DNA from: Myxococcales bacterium
GTDB taxonomy: Bacteria > Myxococcota_A > Bradymonadia > Bradymonadales > Bradymonadaceae
Direction of reading: 5' to 3'
DNA: 9,094 nucleotides
NCBI GenBank assembly: GCA_007120915.1
Contig: SKMT01000718.1
Coordinates: 1 to 9,094, forward strand
In this document: piece by piece, positions 7,802-9,094 of the stretch
How the letters are laid out: each line of letters starts with the position of its first letter
Numbering within the stretch: the stretch's first letter is position 1
Notes under the pieces: model-generated
What the model was told of the DNA's origin: nothing
Databases searched by the model: none
Seen by the model: only the letters and a program-made list of their open reading frames with translations
Program-made: the position numbers and the translations under genes

Positions 7802-8881
7802 CTACTGACAGAAGTCGGGGTCGGAGTGTGTGTCGACGCCGGCCTGCTCCTGGGCGGCGCAGGTCGACGAGCCGGTGTAGATTTCACCGTCGCACCCGCA
7901 GTTGTCCGTCATGTCCGTGGTGCACATGGTCGGCACCTCGACGCATTCGCCTTCGACCCCGGTTTCGCCGCAGACACCGTCGGAGTAGTAGCAGTAATAT
8001 CCGCTGGGACAGCCGTCGGTGTCGCAGACCATACCCGTGTCATCGTCGTCGTTGCTATCGTCGTCATCGTCGCCGTTGCCGTTGTCGTCATCATCATCGC
8101 CGTTGCCGTTGTCGTCATCATCATCGTCGTCGGGCAAGACGCGACAACCGCAGCCACAGTCGTTGACGAAGGGTTCTTCATCTTCGCCACAGGTTATCCA
8201 CGTATCCGTGGCGTCATCGTCGGGACAGAACTCATCGGTATAGCCGTGAAATGTAATGTCGTCGTCTTCGTACATCTCCAGGCACTCCCCCTCGAGGCAG
8301 TGCGCCATGCCGGTGGTGTCTACACCGCTGTGAGGTGCAGCGCAGCTTGAGGAGCCGTAATAGATAGTGCCGTTGCATCCACAGGTCTCGGCCATGTCGT
8401 CGGTACAGGCATCGGGTTTCGGCTGGCACTGGCCGGTGGCATCGGGGTCGGTACAGTCGTCGCCGGCATAGCTGCAGTAGGTGTTGGAGGGGCAGTCGTC
8501 GATGTCACAGAGGAAATCGCCTTCGAGCTTGATACAGCCGCAGCCGCAGTCGTCGTCGAATTTGACCTGGTCGTCGGGACAGAAGAAGTGGCCCTCGTAG
8601 AATTGATCGCAGACATCGGAATCGTCACTCCAGTACAGCACGTGGTCGGCGTCGGCATCGGGGCACTCGTCGTCGTTTTTCTTGGTACCCGGCGGCAGGT
8701 CGTTGTTGGTGGTGTTGTTCGAGTCGTTGTTGGCGTTGGAGTCGTTGTCGTTATTGGAGTCGTTGTTCTGACCAACATTGAGGTCGTTGTCGCTGGCGGA
8801 GCCGGATTCGGGGGCATCACCACAGCCGAGGACCAGGGTGGCAGTGCACACGAGAATGACCAGAAGTTTGAGCAGTCTCAT
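7802..8881 (-). CDS. Lipoprotein with duplicated DCGCGC and Kazal-like modules and Asp/Asn-rich linkers
   Basis: 359 residues from ATG 8881 to TAG 7804-7802. The signal MRLLKLLVILVCTATLVLGC carries lipobox VLGC with the lipidated Cys at residue 20. Residues 30-61 are an Asn/Asp/Ser-rich linker. Two copies of a composite unit follow. Each has CPDD...DCGCGC (101-116 and 219-246), then CD..CPS.YC.Y...C..... G.C (125-152 and 286-313), then a degenerate Kazal-like domain, CTDDMAETCGCNGTIYYGSSSC (split at 159-180) in copy one and CGCDGEIYTGSSTCAA (328-343) in copy two. Copy two has a 31-residue Asp/Asn/Gly stretch (251-281) inserted in the middle. Kazal domains inhibit serine proteases in eukaryotes; in bacterial envelope proteins of this type the activity is untested, and the canonical Asn of YxNxC is absent here. 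ATG 8881 has GGAG 7 bases upstream; in-frame ATGs at 8896 and 8908 would only lengthen the signal peptide. Confidence 0.88.
   Translation of the reverse strand: MRLLKLLVILVCTATLVLGCGDAPESGSASDNDLNVGQNNDSNNDNDSNANNDSNNTTNNDLPPGTKKNDDECPDADADHVLYWSDDSDVCDQFYEGHFFCPDDQVKFDDDCGCGCIKLEGDFLCDIDDCPSNTYCSYAGDDCTDPDATGQCQPKPDACTDDMAETCGCNGTIYYGSSSCAAPHSGVDTTGMAHCLEGECLEMYEDDDITFHGYTDEFCPDDDATDTWITCGEDEEPFVNDCGCGCRVLPDDDDDDDNGNGDDDDDNGNGDDDDDSNDDDDTGMVCDTDGCPSGYYCYYSDGVCGETGVEGECVEVPTMCTTDMTDNCGCDGEIYTGSSTCAAQEQAGVDTHSDPDFCQ
8058..8132. repeat. 27-bp coding minisatellite (Asp5-AsnGlyAsnGly linker)
   Basis: Two full 27-base units (8058-8084 and 8085-8111) and a partial third (8112-8132) encode the DDDDDNGNG linker inside the DCGCGC/Kazal-like lipoprotein. 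The second half of each unit, ccgttgccgttg on the + strand, is identical; the Asp-coding half varies between GAC and GAT codons. The unit is in phase with codons, so copy changes would alter linker length without a frameshift. Confidence 0.8.
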
Positions 8882-8882
8882 G

Positions 8883-8892
8883 GGAGTACTCC
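8883..8892 (-). promoter_or_regulatory. Palindromic ribosome binding site of the first lipoprotein gene
   Basis: GGAGTACTCC is a perfect 10-bp palindrome. On the - strand its first half is the GGAG Shine-Dalgarno sequence, 7 bases before the ATG at 8881. It supports the start choice. As a hairpin it would be very small (3-4 pairs at most), so any masking is doubtful. Confidence 0.55.
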
Positions 8893-8986
8893 GCATCGGG
8901 GAAGGCATCGGTTGTCACACTCGGGTGATTGCGCTGCAAATTGCATTCCGGTGCGGGACGGGTGGTGAGAGACAGGGTGTAACCAA

Positions 8987-9019
8987 GAGGAGATGAGGAG
9001 ATAAGGGGGATGGGGGGAT
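8987..9019. repeat. Polypurine tandem repeat
   Basis: GAGGAGAT occurs twice in direct contact (8987-8994, 8995-9002), followed by AAGGGGGAT (9003-9011) and GGGGGGAT (9012-9019). The + strand is almost purely G and A from 8985 to 9027, with T only closing each unit. It may be a simple-sequence tract, or the mirror of a C/T-rich leader in the - strand transcript. The role is unknown. Confidence 0.6.
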
Positions 9020-9094
9020 AGGAGAAACCAGTGTGTCAGGTCTGTAGACAATCAGATTCTTGAGGGGCGTGTCAGAAAGTCGTGGATCGTGGGG

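Larger units (their letters stand above)
8882..9094. other. Intergenic stretch upstream of the lipoprotein gene; no gene seen
   Basis: No coding frame here has a plausible protein. It should hold the promoter for the - strand gene run, but I find no convincing -35/-10 pair in this GC-rich sequence. Its only clear structure is the polypurine repeat at 8987-9019, listed separately. Confidence 0.5.

Noticed and set aside
7790..8350. 186-codon + strand frame rich in Val and Ile
   Set aside because: It is the antisense reading of GAC/GAT/GAA codons in the acidic lipoprotein; there is no ribosome binding site or family match.

Overview
The window looks like chromosomal DNA of a high-GC Gram-negative bacterium, most likely a Myxococcota/Bradymonadia-type (former Deltaproteobacteria) organism. 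The evidence is the GC-rich third codon positions, two cysteine-rich lipoproteins with C..DC..C, 'DCGCGC' and degenerate Kazal-like motifs, and Asn/Asp-rich linkers behind the lipobox; these are typical of that group. The assignment is inference from style, since there is no rRNA or marker gene here.

Layout. The left end (1-1366) is read on the + strand. It holds the 3' end of a small DUF5335-like gene, a 224-base intergenic stretch carrying opposed arrays of a 7-bp repeat, and a class I SAM-dependent methyltransferase. From 1369 to 8881 everything is on the - strand, a run of genes that may form one or more operons. In transcription order they are: a lipoprotein with duplicated DCGCGC/Kazal-like modules (8881-7802), a second Cys-rich lipoprotein (7714-6458), fdhD (6435-5581), a YdeP/FdhF-type molybdopterin oxidoreductase (5493-3205), and a DUF2339 polytopic membrane protein (3195-1369). 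The last is interrupted by one in-frame TAG. The methyltransferase and the DUF2339 gene converge with only two bases between their stop codons. The right end (8882-9094) has no gene that I can support; it holds a polypurine tandem repeat and probably the 5' region of the - strand genes.

Function. The firmest functional unit is fdhD plus the YdeP-type oxidoreductase: FdhD sulfurates the bis-MGD molybdenum cofactor that such oxidoreductases need. The two lipoproteins would sit in the cell envelope. Whether they and the DUF2339 protein work with the oxidoreductase is not shown by the sequence beyond co-orientation and short gaps. The most notable non-coding signals are a perfect 9-bp inverted repeat able to mask the ribosome binding site of the second lipoprotein, a short hairpin between fdhD and the oxidoreductase gene, and the heptamer arrays.
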